Part shown: positions 38,910-52,840 of the stretch, piece after piece
Layout: each line of letters opens with the position of its first letter
Numbering within the stretch: position 1 is the stretch's first letter
Assembly: GCF_001039355.2 (NCBI RefSeq)
Contig: NW_019775780.1
Span: 124,001-188,000, forward strand
Direction: 5' to 3'
Origin: Lingula anatina
Lineage: Eukaryota > Brachiopoda > Lingulata > Lingulida > Lingulidae
Length of the DNA stretch: 64,000 nt
The notes under the pieces: generated by a model
What the model saw: only the letters and a program-made list of their open reading frames with translations
Database searches by the model: none
What the model was told of the DNA's origin: nothing
Translations under genes and position numbers: made by a program

Positions 38910-41008
38910 GAGGTGTCTGGAAGTACAACAACAACCCCAACATACTAAGAACTGCATTATATTCAGCATCTTCCTAATATTGTCTGGGCATGCCTGTGTC
39001 ACTAAGGCACTGGTAGTTGATTAAATGTCTCCAGGACACCACGAAGATAAACGGGAGAGCTATTTGTACATAATAGCAGACAATATTACTTGACTGCTGC
39101 TTCTACTGTCTATGAATAAATTGTTTTCGTGTAACTGCAGAATTTATGGTCATCATAAAGGCATGTTCAGGAGAGGCAAACATGCCATGTTGTTCCTGTT
39201 TGTGACCATGTGATCTCTGGTCTAACAGCACAAGATTTCTAGAGAGAATTTTTAAAGCTCAGGCTTGATGTATTTTCTTTATTGCAAATGTGATTATTAA
39301 GTAGAGACTGCTTCCCCTTACCTAACATTTTCAATATAGAGTTGATGTTTTTTTTTTACTTTTAAGATTAAAATGGATAGTTATAACTATTGTGGTGCCC
39401 TGGTTGCTTCCATTTGAAGTAGTTGCATTGTTAAATGTAACAATACTGATAAGCCTTGAAATACTTATTCTGTTATGTCAGTAATGCTAATTTATGAGCA
39501 GGGTTCTTCCATTTGTTATGCACAGCAGATTGTATATAGGAAGTTGCACTGAATTTTGTAAACCAACTTATTTTAAATAAATGTTGATTGACCCTTCAGC
39601 AATCTAATAGACACCCGAGTCTGCAGTGCTGATTGTACAATTTATTGGTACATTCATTGGTATAATATTATATTTAATCAAAACACCTGTAATATTGATA
39701 TTGGCCACCAATTATTTTCAAAAGTAATTCTTTTGCTTAAACAATACAGTAAAGACAAACCCTGGAAGATGGATGGTCCCCTATTTAATGAATGCGATGC
39801 CCCTTCCAACCTTCAATAAAAAATACCATAATTTTTTTTCATTTTTTCATACCTAAATCCTCATTTGCATTCATAAGGCTGAAACCTAAGTTAACTTTGT
39901 CAAGATTGTTCTAACAAAGATTTCTAAATGCCCTGACCAGTTTGTACCTATTACAATCTATTAAAGATGCAACTCATGAGATTGTGGTCTTGTGTCTTCC
40001 ACTTTTGTCTGTGCACTTATTGAAAAGGCATGCTATATATATATATAACATTTTTGAAAATGGATAACTAGACCAGAAGTGGGATGAAAATCCCACTTTA
40101 GAAAGGAAAATAAGCAAAACATTACTAATTTGTTTAACAAGAAATGAAAGAGAACAGTGTTAAGGTGAAAACCCCTTCCACATGTAAAATTGTACCATTA
40201 AACAGCCTGTGACCCATTTCACGTAAAATGTATAATTCCATGATATGGTCTTTCTCATAAGGGTTAAGATCACAGTTACTGTAAATAAGGTACTTTGAAG
40301 GTCAAATATTTACTATTTTACTACGTAAACATGCAGTACGTACCTGTAACATTATATGAGTAACATAGCCAACGATGTTAACATGTAACATTAAAAGCCA
40401 AATATTAATAATTTGTTACTATTTAGATCTCTAAAGCTACATCATTTTACTAAACATTTGTACAACAACAATCCATTTGCCGTTTATGTTAACATTGTGT
40501 GTGTTAATTAATAACTGAGTCAATGTTTTACCAATAAATCCGATTTTGAGACCAACTGAAAACTGTGTCATACGCAGGTTTACACGCATGATAACTTGAT
40601 TCTTTTTCATTTTGGTGTCAAGAGAAACAAAAAGTTGAGATTTTTTAAATTCTCCATTTTTCCTCTACACATTTACGGGTATCTTATCTTGTTTACGTTG
40701 AGATTGAAATTACATTTACCCGTATAATTCTAGCGATGTGGTAGATGTGATCTTGTCGCAACCAACACACTTGATAAAAGATAATTTTTAAATAGCGTTT
40801 ATATCATGTAATAAGTCATATTTTGCAATTTTAAAATTATCAATATTATAAAACATAAAAGTTATATTAAATGTGTTAATTGACAATATATAATACTAAT
40901 ATCTCGTATTTATATAGCTTATAAAGTATCTTGGTATGGATGAGCGTCTACCTGTGTACTTAAAGTAACTCTCTTTGCACTTAGCCGGTTGACCTACATT
41001 GGGATGTC
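38910..41008. other. RNF220 3' UTR and intergenic region
   Basis: Non-coding AT-rich sequence holding candidate polyadenylation signals and a small (TA)n at about 40033-40046. The last 80-100 bases are the presumed U4 promoter. No open frame resembles a known family. Confidence 0.6.
39576..39581 (+). terminator. Candidate RNF220 polyadenylation signal
   Basis: AATAAA 667 bases after the stop codon. An earlier AATAAA at 39115-39120 is an alternative. The choice cannot be made from sequence alone. Confidence 0.4.
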
Positions 41009-41151
41009 AGCTTTGCGCAGTGGCGGTACCATAGCCAATGAGGTTTATCCGAGGCGTGGTTATTGCTAGTTGAAAACTATACCCAATACCCCGCACTGAC
41101 GACGTGAAATACCGTCGGTAGTGCAATTTTTGAACGCCTCTACGGGGGCAA
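41009..41151 (+). ncRNA. U4: U4 spliceosomal small nuclear RNA
   Basis: U4 pairs with U6 in the U4/U6 di-snRNP and holds U6 inactive until spliceosome activation. The gene begins AGCTTTGCGCAGTGGC as in human U4 (U6-pairing stem II). The 5' stem-loop keeps AGCCAATGAGGTTTATCCGA. Its closing stem is ACCA/TGGT where human has ATCG/CGAT, a covariation that preserves pairing. ATTGCTAGTTGAAAACT is the stem I region, and CCCAATACCCCGC and TGACGAC follow. The Sm site is AATTTTTG, then the 3' hairpin GCCTC-TACG-GGGGC. Length is about 143 bases, normal for U4. Covariation plus intact Sm site and 3' hairpin argue for a working gene rather than a retro-copy. It sits between two convergent protein genes. 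The 3' end is placed by the hairpin and may be off by a few bases. Confidence 0.95.
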
Positions 41152-41564
41152 CATTAAATCTAAGTGATGTCCATCTCCTAAAAACCTACTACCATCTTAT
41201 GAATGCGAAATATGTTGAATGGAGTGAAATAGGTTACCTCATTTAGCATGCTAGAATACCGTCCATAGCTAGGAAACTTTTTCTCCTACCTCCGTCGATT
41301 TCTTTTGTTCACCGATGTGTATTTAAAATACAGATTGAATTTTAACAGGAAACCTTTTTAGTCTGGGATTAATTATTTTAAAAGTATACAAGTAAACGAG
41401 CATTAAACAGACCCCTTTATCAAAATTATGATATATTTTGACTTGTGACTTCATATGTGTATATGCTTAATTTGTCCACAAGAAGATATAGGCCAATAAT
41501 GTCCTGCTTTTTGTTTTGTCCAATATTCATGTCAAGGTATTTTTCTAAGTTAATTGATCAATTG

Positions 41565-41875
41565 AGCTGCCCCCCCCCCCCCTGGTATTTGAGGTGCAAA
41601 AAAAATAATCGCCAAGGAAAAAAAAAAAAATAATTGCAAAGTTGGTTACAATTCTGTGAGAAAATGCACTCATGGCCACTATACAATCATTCAACAATCT
41701 GTTTACAAAGGTGTACTGTTTTTAGCCAACTCAGTTCATGCCAAAAAGCTCACCCTCCCTTAGGGGGCTATNGGGGGGAAACCCCCTCCCACACCCTCCC
41801 CCCTTGGGGGCTTCGCCCCCTTGTGTCTGCTTACTGCCCCCCTTGGCATTTTGCTCAGGCTACGGCCCTGGATAC
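41565..41875. repeat. C/G-rich low-complexity block with an unresolved base
   Basis: A C14 run (about 41569-41582), an A-rich stretch, then from about 41750 a pyrimidine/G block with GGGGGCTTCGCCCCC (a perfect hairpin, about 41806-41820) and a CTCAGGCTACGGCCCTGGA tail. Its composition is unlike its surroundings. N at 41772 suggests the assembler failed in a GGGGG run. It may be the edge of a dispersed repeat; the family is not recognised. Confidence 0.5.
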
Positions 41876-41957
41876 AGTAGCCCATGTAATTATGTTTTGA
41901 ACTGTTTAGACAGTCAGTAAAAGTCAAAGATGATGCAATATATCATAAGCAGACAGC

Positions 41958-41963
41958 TTTATT
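41958..41963 (-). terminator. Candidate alpha-catenin polyadenylation signal
   Basis: AATAAA on the minus strand, 834 bases after the stop codon, in context ATCAATAAAGCTGTC. It would end the transcript just before the C/G-rich block. Confidence 0.45.
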
Positions 41964-42796
41964 GATTTCACTTGCTCAACTGTAAGATTCTACAAAACTT
42001 AAAAGGTGCGGATAATGCTAATTTATGGAATGTTGGCATATAATATGTAATGCAAATCAAGATTGTATATGTGATAATTTCTTTTGTTTCCAGTCCTTTC
42101 CATGTCTCTCCTAAAAATTGTCAAACTACTTATTTTTCACTCTAGAAAATATTCGTCATAGGCCACATATTTCTAAAGATAAGATGCAATGATACTGATT
42201 ACCCTCTTCAATAGTACCAAAAAGAATCCACAGATGTTAAAGAACAATTTTCTCTCTCTGTGTATATGTGTGATACATAACCCAGTAAAATTCATTTCAT
42301 ACAAAAAATCTTTCCAAATTCAGTTATTACCCCAAGTTATAAGTCTGTATTTATGAGATAAATAATATGCTTGAACAAGCAGGCTATTCATATGTACAAG
42401 AGGGGTAAATGTGCTGAGATTCAATTACAGAATGAAGCTATGATACTACATATTACATAGAATTCAAGCTCTCATCTTGGGTAGATTCTAACATGACTGT
42501 TCTCAACTGCCTTACTATTAAATCATTAAGAGCAGCAATCTTTTAATGATATATACATTTAATTAAATGATTCAATTTTTTAATGTCTTCCCGAGACTGA
42601 TGATAAATGCTAAGTTTACTTCATGAACAACATGTCCATTTCCCCTAAAACTCATTCAATATCTACTCATTATATATAATGTCTACTTCTTTATACTTAG
42701 AAAAGCAATATTACTTTGAAGAGGACATTTCAATATTATGTGTGTGAAATGTTAGAAATTGAAAATAATGTCTTTATTGTCTTTAAAAACTGATCT

Positions 42797-43843
42797 TTAA
42801 AAACTGTCTATTTCTGTAAATTCGCTCAATTCCTTCACAACATGGATAGTCTTCAGTTTAGCACTCTTTCTGATCTTGGATGTAATTTCCTCAGGATCCT
42901 CTCGACGGACAAGTGCTTTCTTCTCTGGAGGCTTCATCTTCCATAAGACAACAGGAGACTGAAATCAAAAGGCCACAAAAATAATGAACTTCAACAAGCA
43001 AATTATGTGTAACAATGCGCACTGACATCAGACTAACAAAAGGCTTGCTTTTTGGAGGCATTTCATTTTTCTTTGTGATACTTGTTATCATAACTGCCTT
43101 GGAACTTTTCTGTAAGGTTCGTCATACCTATTGCAGTTATTTGCCCGTCACAAGTGATTTTCTTACAAATTTTTTTAATAGTGATTAAATTAAGTATATA
43201 CTTACATTGACACCCTTCTGAGATCGTTGATACTGAAATCAATCAAATACAGAAGTAAATATAAATATGAAATACTTTGAAAATCATTCAAAATGCATTC
43301 AAAACTTGGGAAATGTACCAGTGATTTTAGTTTAACAATTTAAAATGTTTTTTTCATGATGTTGCTGTTAAAAAATATTGAGCATATCTGTGCAATACAT
43401 GTACAGGTACTCAATTACCTTGGTGGAGGCCACATAAGATGCTTTGACGGTCAAGACCACAGCATTCATAAGATTCTTGGCTGCTTGGATCAGAGAGGTG
43501 GCACTGTCAAGCTAGAGAAACAGGTAAAAGGTAAAAATATTGAACATGTTTTGTGGTGGACTTCATAAATTACAAGTAGATGAGAAATAAAAAAGAAATT
43601 TCTAATCCTACTAATTGCTGGTATCTGTACAAATGCAGTCAGTGGGACTCGGTTTTAATAGACCAAAGATATTGACAATGGACATTTCCCAGTCATTGCC
43701 TTCCTTGTGAAAATGGCATTTCTATTATTTTTATTTATTTATTTATTTATTTTTTTTTTTGGGGGGGGGGGGGGGGCAGGAAGGGGTTACTTGCTTGAGA
43801 ATGCTTCTTNNNNNNNNNNNNNNNNNNNNNNNNNTTTTTTTAT

Positions 43844-43890
<47 letters not shown>

Positions 43891-44365
43891 GGGGGGGGGG
43901 GGGGGCAGTAAGGGGCTACTTGCTTGAGAATGCTTCTTCATTCAAATTTTACATGGGCACATATCTAGTGCATCTAAATAATTCTTATTTTCCTAGTCAT
44001 TTCATTTTTTCTGTTGACAATACTCTGCACATGTTGATCACTGCAAGCATTTATTTTTTTCAGTTGCAAAATTTAGTGCATGCATTGATAGCTTTTATCA
44101 ATATTGTACACAACAGCAAGAAAAACACTGAGTGTTAAATAAAAAAAATCACTATGTACAACTTCAATTTTATATAAAGTGCCAAAATTCCCGTCAATAC
44201 AAATCAATGTCACTTTACTGAAACAACAAAAAAATTATAATGAAGATCATAGATGTTGGAAACAAATGATGGCAAAGCTTGCAAAAAAATGCATCTAATG
44301 ACAAAAAGAGATACATCTATGCAGACTTAAGATATCATCTACCAATAAAGATACATATTTGCCTA

Positions 44366-44436
<71 letters not shown>

Positions 44437-47400
44437 CTAAATACTACAACACTTTTGAAAAAAAAACAAGTTCCTATAATCAAAATAAAAATACTACAAG
44501 GACAGTGTGCTTAACCATTCATCTGTGTTGGTGGCCATCTAACCTGTAAACATTTCTTTTACTTTACAGCACCAAATATCAGGAAGTTATAACAAAATTA
44601 CAATTTGGTCAGTAATCAAAAATTCTGTTATACCCATAAATCCACTCCCCTTATTAGTGTTTGTATTACAAGGTTAAAAATCCACCTTAGCATATTCTGT
44701 GTATAACAACAACTAGGCAAACAACATCATGTGTCTAGTTGAGCAATAACCCCAGTTATAACACTGGGACTTGGACATACTATAGTGGGAGGTGCTTAAA
44801 CTCAAATGCACATAGGAATATTATGGTGCACTCTATAGAATATGTTTCTACATTTCTACAAATTAATACGTCAATGATACAGTGGCATGAAAGCAACGAT
44901 TAGAATGTATTTTTAGCACTATTAATCCAGCACTATTATTTTATCAATCAAAACTGTCAATCAATTAAATGAAAGCAAAAGGACTGCTTATTGATATTTT
45001 TGATTCTTTACCATGAAGTATTCATGCCCATGTATCCTGACTTACTATCAGCAGATGTACATGGTAAATAAGATGGGGTGGGGTGGGATAGCAGGGAGCT
45101 GGTTGGAGGAAGAGGAAGGTGGGGCTTTTATACCTGCAGTACGTATGCCCAAGTCCCTAGAAAGCAATCTTTATTAATACTACATACCCCGGACACTATG
45201 AGCTCTCCACTGATGTTAGTGACATCAGCCTTGACCTTGCTGGTGATGTTCAACTGATGACAGTACAAGGCAATACGTTGGAGATATGCTATTAAGTCTT
45301 TCTTGGAATCAGAAACAGGGCACTAAAATGCAAGATACACACACCTCATGAAGCATGCAACACAAGCCACAACAACAACTATGGATTGTTACAGGAAAAC
45401 CAGCAACGCAACCAACCACAACAGCAACATCAATGGCCACTGCATTGCACAGATGGGTGGGTGTTGTTTATTACATACCCCCGTCAATAACATCTCGCCA
45501 CCCTGGGTGGTGACATCAGCTTTCACTTTGCTTGTGATGTTCAACTGATGCGTGAACAGCGTGATCTGCTTCAGATATGACAGCAAATCACGCTTGGAGA
45601 TTGAATCTGGGCACTGAAAAGTGGATAAGGAACTAGCATGTTAGTGATATATATGTGGGGGGCAGGGGACAAGGCACAGCCACCACTCTATAATGACTGT
45701 CTACTGTTGGGACGGGAGTGTGGGGGAGGAGCTAAAGGTCAAATACCATGACCCTACCAGATCATTGTCAACCACCATGCACCTGTAGCTCTCTTAATAA
45801 CCTGGGGATGCAAAGGTTAAAACCAGGCTATGGATACTATAGTGGTTGATTAGTGCTGGCACCTCCATATCCATGCAGTGGCACCAGCCAGGGACAGGTT
45901 AGTTCTTGTATTCATGTACTGTCTCCTCCATGCTACACAGCTGTCTGACCACCAGACAGACAACCCAGCAACCACGACGGCTCCCAGTCGTTACCTACCC
46001 CTGATAACAGTACTTCCCCACTGTCCAAAGTGATCACATCAGACTTCACTTTGCCAGTGATGTTCAACTGATGTGTAAAAAGAGCTATGCTCTTCAAATA
46101 AGCTTTTAAATCTTCCTTGGACCTGGAATCTGGACACTGTAAGTGGAAAATATGCACACTAGTCCTGTATGACTCTAGACTAAAAAGGTGATTACCAAGG
46201 GATGATTGGGATACAACAATGATGAATAATGTTAATATACATTGGGAGTGTCTCATTGAAAATACATCATAAGTTTACTATCTGAAAAAACAAACATTAA
46301 TTAGAAACAGAGTACAATATTTGTCACCGAGTGGGTTGATAAGAAAATATCTTATGCAAAGCAAAAGTTCATATGGAAAAGGTGCCAGATTCATCTTGGT
46401 GCTTCTTTTTTGGGCAAAATACTGCAAGAGACCAGAGCATGATAAATATTTATACAAAAACAAACAATTAAGTCAATATGTAATTCTTATTCTGTTTGTT
46501 TAAGTCTTTTCTGAATAAAATGTGAATTACTTATTATTGATGAATAAACAAGTTTCTGTTCACATATACTACATCTATATCATAACCAAAATGCTGATTC
46601 GAAATCATATCATGACAACACATGCCAGAATCAGCAAGTATAATACCTGGTCAGCAATTGTTCTGGCCAGTTTGTCCAGATTAGTTCCAGCTTCTGAGAT
46701 CTTCTTGGCAGCATTGATGACATCCATAGTGGACTTCAGTGGACCACGACCACTGAAAATATATTTTATTATTAAATACAATAAAATGTAAAAAATTATA
46801 TCATAATCATTCCTGCTGCTTTATTTTGATAAATATCTATGCTGCAAAAACAACTTTAAGCTGCACTGAAATAGAACAGTATGAGTAAGCTTATAAAAAC
46901 TTTTTGTGACTGAAACATAAATCATAATGATGAAAATTTTTCCTATATATTATGTTCTTACCGAGTGAAATCAGTCATCTCCATCATGATCATGCACATC
47001 TGTTTAGCCAGTATGATGATATCATTTCCACTATCATCCCACTTGGCAATTTCTCTATCCAGCTTTGCCTTCTCCAGGCGGAAGTCTTCCACATGTTGCT
47101 GGATTTTCAGCTGTTCCTCAGGAGGCAGTTGTCTCATAAGAGCACGGTCTGAAGGTTCTCCCATAATGCTGTCAATTCTATCATACTCCTGGTCGGTGTA
47201 GTTGCTGTAGCTTGCTATTAAATGAGATAAAGTACTGTTGTTATCAATTTTTCATTAATTGGCACTGATTTAGGAATTAAGCCCTTTCTCAATTACCTAT
47301 CAAAACTTTCTTTGCCAAAGTCATGCTATTTCTACTATTTTTGTTTAAGGCAATCCACCAACTATTTGACCCCATGCAACCTGCCTCTGTAAGAAACATC

Positions 47401-50400
47401 GCTTACCCTTACTACGGGTCTCCGTCTCTGTATCATCATACTGATCTTCCTCAACATCAGATTCCTCGATTTCATCTGGTCCCTACATACAAAATGTTGC
47501 ACATGTTTAACTCTTTAACAGAAAACATTTTGTCACAAAGACAAATTTGTCAAAAAACCTTTCAGTGGTCAATATTTGTTTGTAATTTATTACTTATCAG
47601 AATTTAATGATGCCAAAATAATTTATTTTTGAAAAAAATCTTCAACTGGATCTGTTTCCTGTTACAAAATTCATATAAGCACATTTCTCAGGTTGCCTCA
47701 GAAGCACTAACCCTATTCATCAGCACAGCTCTGCGTATGTCACGGACACCATCATATACAAGACGTGCAGCTTCAATGAACTCATTTTCATCAATTTCCC
47801 GTGGTGGATTGGAGGAGAGAGCATCCACTGCATCTTCTACTCTGGCAGCAAAGTTTGGCATCACTGAAACAGATGGGAATAATCAAATTTTGGGAATTCA
47901 AATTTGAAGGTTTTAGGCAAATGTGTGGGAGAGGATTTAATACTTGCTCATCTTGAAATTCCTCAAAAATAATATGCTGGTTGTGAAATAGTTTAAATCT
48001 ATATATAACATTAAATTCACTTATAAACAGTATACTGACTCAGAACTGAAAGAACACCTAAATACATCTGAAATTCAAGTTTTATAATTGCAGATTCAGG
48101 CTTTTGGTATAACATTTGAACAACGTGGCATTAGTTTTGTACCTTGATCTCTGAGCATTACCACAGCCTCCATCACTCTCTCAGTGTAAATGCCAGGTTC
48201 ATAGTTATCCATCTCTGCAGTGACCACATTGCAGACACGAGCAGATCGCCCTCTGATGGCACCAGCTGTACGATCCAGTGTATCAGCGTCGCTCTCTTGT
48301 AGTGCCAAGACACACTTGTTCACATCTTCCAGTATGTGGCTCTCTGGATGACAAATGAAAGATTATGTCAACATTGCACTAGCAGGGAGTCATGTGGTCT
48401 TAACCTGAGAACCATTCTGACCATAGGTGAGTAATCATACATTAGTCTAAAGTAAGACATTAATTTTCTTTCACAATACTTCAGGTTTTTAAAATTGCAT
48501 AATAAATGAAAACAAATGAAATGCAGAGTGAACTGGGTCTTTTCTTCTTCTTTTCAATACCCATTACTCACATCTTTTTTCACTTTAACAACAAAAAGAA
48601 GACATCAGTCCAGCCTTAAATTTACCTGAGACAGCCAAGAAGTCATCAATGGTTGTGATATCATCCACAGCTTCTGTCAATACACGGACTTGTTTCTCCC
48701 AGGCATCCTTGAACACATCCATGTTCTCCATGGCAACCTTGGAGCGTGGTCTAGCTGCCAGGATGCGGGCAGCATTGATAACCTGCAAATATGCCAATAA
48801 TGATGCAACAATATTGATACTTCATAAAATTATCATACACAAGGTCACAATGATTCAAACTTTGTTTCAAACATATTTTCTTATTTCCGAACTACTTCTC
48901 AAATCTCCAAATTGGATGTTATATTTAGAATCTTTAACATCGAACAAACGAAATACTGTAATGCTTTTCATGCATGATTAACGTCTCGTAATTTTTTTCA
49001 TCTCCACATATAGAGACCTTAACATTATATAGCATATACAGCAAAAACATATACAGGAGCCATACCTGTGGGCACAGATTCTCTATCTGGCTGGCAGCCA
49101 GGCGCACCAGTTTCACCCCTTCCTCATTGTTGGACATGGAGCAGGCCAAGTTGGCCACCTCAACCAGCTTGTTAGCATGCTCTGTGANTTGTTTGTAATT
49201 TATTACTTATCAGAATTTAATGATGCCAAAATAATTTATTTTTGAAAAAAATCTTCAACTGGATCTGTTTCCTGTTACAAAATTCATATAAGCACATTTC
49301 TCAGGTTGCCTCAGAAGCACTAACCCTATTCATCAGCACAGCTCTGCGTATGTCACGGACACCATCATATACAAGACGTGCAGCTTCAATGAACTCATTT
49401 TCATCAATTTCCCGTGGTGGATTGGAGGAGAGAGCATCCACTGCATCTTCTACTCTGGCAGCAAAGTTTGGCATCACTGAAACAGATGGGAATAATCAAA
49501 TTTTGGGAATTCAAATTTGAAGGTTTTAGGCAAATGTGTGGGAGAGGATTTAATACTTGCTCATCTTGAAATTCCTCAAAAATAATATGCTGGTTGTGAA
49601 ATAGTTTAAATCTATATATAACATTAAATTCACTTATAAACAGTATACTGACTCAGAACTGAAAGAACACCTAAATACATCTGAAATTCAAGTTTTATAA
49701 TTGCAGATTCAGGCTTTTGGTATAACATTTGAACAACGTGGCATTAGTTTTGTACCTTGATCTCTGAGCATCACCACAGCCTCCATCACTCTCTCGGTGT
49801 AAATGCCAGGTTCATAGTTATCCATCTCTGCAGTGACCACATTGCAGACACGAGCAGATCGCCCTCTGATGGCACCAGCTGTACGATCCAGTGTATCAGC
49901 GTCGCTCTCTTGTAGTGCCAAGACACACTTGTTCACATCTTCCAGTATGTGGCTCTCTGGATGACAAATGAAAGATTATGTCAACATTGCACTAGCAGGG
50001 AGTCATGTGGTCTTAACCTGAGAACCATTCTGACCATAGGTGAGTAATCATACATTAGTCTAAAGTAAGACATTAATTTTCTTTCACAATACTTCGGGTT
50101 TTTAAAATTGCATAATAAATGAAAACAAATGAAATGCAGAGTGAACTGGGTCTTTTCTTCTTCTTTTCAATACCCATTACTCACATCTTTTTTCACTTTA
50201 ACAACAAAAAGAAGACATCAGTCCAGCCTTAAATTTACCTGAGACAGCCAAGAAGTCATCAATGGTTGTGATATCATCCACAGCTTCTGTCAATACACGG
50301 ACTTGTTTCTCCCAGGCATCCTTGAACACATCCATGTTCTCCATGGCAACCTTGGAGCGTGGTCTAGCTGCCAGGATGCGGGCAGCATTGATAACCTGCA

Positions 50401-52801
50401 AATATGCCAATAATGATGCAACAATATTGATACTTCATAAAATTATCATACACAAGGTCACAATGATTCAAACTTTGTTTCAAACATATTTTCTTATTTC
50501 CGAACTACTTCTCAAATCTCCAAATTGGATGTTATATTTAGAATCTTTAACATCGAACAAACGTAATACTGTAATGCTTTTCATGCATGATTAACGTCCC
50601 TAATTTTTTTCATCTCCACATATAGAGACCTTAACATTATAGAGCATATACAGCAAAAACATATACAGGAGCCATACCTGTGGGCACAGATTCTCTATCT
50701 GGCTGGCAGCCAGGCGCACCAGTTTCACCCCTTCCTCATTGTTGGACATGGAGCAGGCCAAGTTGGCCACCTCAACCAGCTTGTTAGCATGCTCTGTGAA
50801 CACCTGAGCATATTCCTCAACCTCCGCCTCATTGCCAGCCTTTGCAGCCTCAATCAACACCAACAGTGGTACATTGGTTTCTAAGAAGGAGTCGGACACA
50901 TGATCCACCACAGCCTTACGCAGCTGCAAAAGTAAAGGAATATTCTACTTACAAATCTTTCTAGTAATAAATAAACGTAAGGACTTTTAAACAAGATTTC
51001 TACTAATAAATCACAAATTCATATATTTTGCAAAATAAACTCATTTTACAAAGCAGATCATTAATAACTGGATAATCATGAAGTTGCAGTTTATTTATTT
51101 TAACTGAGAACATAAAAAATTTGAAAAAAAATAACAGCTTATTTATATCAAATATACAACATGAATCTTGCCATTTGAACATGTTACTTTGTATACTATA
51201 TTGCTGATTCAGTATAGGTTATACACCCCGAGTAGAGGGTAATGCTCTATTTTAAGGGTACTGTCCTCATACTACAGGTGGCCAATGCCCTGGGAAGATT
51301 TAGTCACTATTCTACTGACCTGTCTTCTGAGGTCTCTGGTCTTCTTGCACATATGTTCAATGGCTCTGTCCAGAGATTCACTTGGTTCATTACGACCAAC
51401 CTGAAAATTAAGAAATAAGATTCAAGCATTTCTCTAAATTTTTCTTCAAAAATTTACATAGTTTCAAAATTTTAAAACACTAACATAATTATAAACAAAT
51501 CATTGCTATTATTCCCGTAACATCAACTAACAATGTATATTTTCCACCAAGACTTTTTCTAATAAATAATAAGTTTTATCAAAACAAACCAAGAAGTTAT
51601 TCTTCTGTATATGACATATGACATATGACATGCTGAATGACTTTACCAATATCATGCAGTTTTCTATTGCAATTTCATATCCTTAGTATCTAACTCAGCC
51701 TTTTCAACAGCTGCAACTAAAATCAATCTTGATCTTGTTAGTATTCTTAGCCTTGTTGGGTGAACTCAGAGGTTTAAATATACTGAAGAGCCCCCGTCTA
51801 ATCATCTGTTCTTGATGCAAGAACATCCTCCCATATCATGCCTTTCATTACACATTTATTTCATATGCATGCTTAACTGCCTCCTTCTGTGAAACACCAT
51901 TTCAATGACAAAAAAAATAAACCCCACAGTAAAGGAGAGAGCAAAACTAGAAGTCCTCACAAGTAGGGAAACCATCTATACATGGCAATTATATTTTTTA
52001 AAACCTGTAAGAAAACCACATGTCATTATCAGCATGGTGCATCTAAAATACCCTGCTGTGTAACCATTACCTTGTTGTAAGAGACGTGAAAGGTGACACC
52101 ACCCTAAAGTGTCTACACAGTAAAGCATTCTATAACAAGACATATATTATTGATCTAATGAGAATGCCTTTTTTCACAATACATTTGCAACGCCTCAAAT
52201 TCCTGCTACGGTAAGAAAAAGGGGAAAATGTGTCCCAGCATAAACTGGAATCTCTAAAGGCACAGTGTTATTCAAGGTGCATGACCCTCACAAAGTGCTT
52301 TATATATGCAAAGCCCTTGGAAGCCATGGGAATGTCACACTCTGAGAAAATGAAATGTTTTTTGTGATGCACTATTTATTTGCAGTAATGCCTGCTGTGT
52401 TTGTATAGCAACATTTTAAACTCAACTAAAAGCAATAGGTTAGTGTCCACAATTGTTTTGTTATTCATGAAGCAGGTGAAGGATGACTAACTTAGAATAA
52501 TATCTTAGAATAATACATATAAATTACCTCAACTGATCTATATGTCATTAAGGACACTATTTAAAACATAATAAAAACAACATGGCTTTGTACCTGATGC
52601 TTGTGATGTATTCACAGATTCCCCAAATACATAATAGATAACTAGACAAAATGTATTTAATATGACTTCAAGTGAAAAGACCAAAAACTGAAAAACAATT
52701 TGTTCTTGTGAATAGTTATTGTGGAAGTGCTTGTTATTTTCAAAGTACAAAATTCCATATTTAAACTTTCCCGTGTGCAAAAAAAATTAAACAAACATTA
52801 A

Positions 52802-52840
<39 letters not shown>

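Larger units (their letters stand above)
41152..42796. other. U4 to alpha-catenin intergenic region and alpha-catenin 3' UTR
   Basis: It includes a C- and G-rich repeat-like block (about 41565-41875) containing one N at 41772. The alpha-catenin 3' UTR reads leftward from 42796. No coding exon was found. Confidence 0.6.

Noticed and set aside
43707-44138. 143-residue ORF across the N gap
   Set aside because: It translates poly-T, poly-G and N bases and has no plausible protein content.
48649-48981. 110-residue plus-strand ORF, seen again at 50262
   Set aside because: It is the antisense shadow of an alpha-catenin exon, repeated because of the assembly duplication.
47712-49187. A true in-frame repeat of alpha-catenin M-domain exons (gene-internal duplication)
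   Set aside because: The copies are joined at an N, introns match as closely as exons, and differences are at allele level. A real ancient exon duplication would show diverged introns, as the 45-46 kb triplet does.
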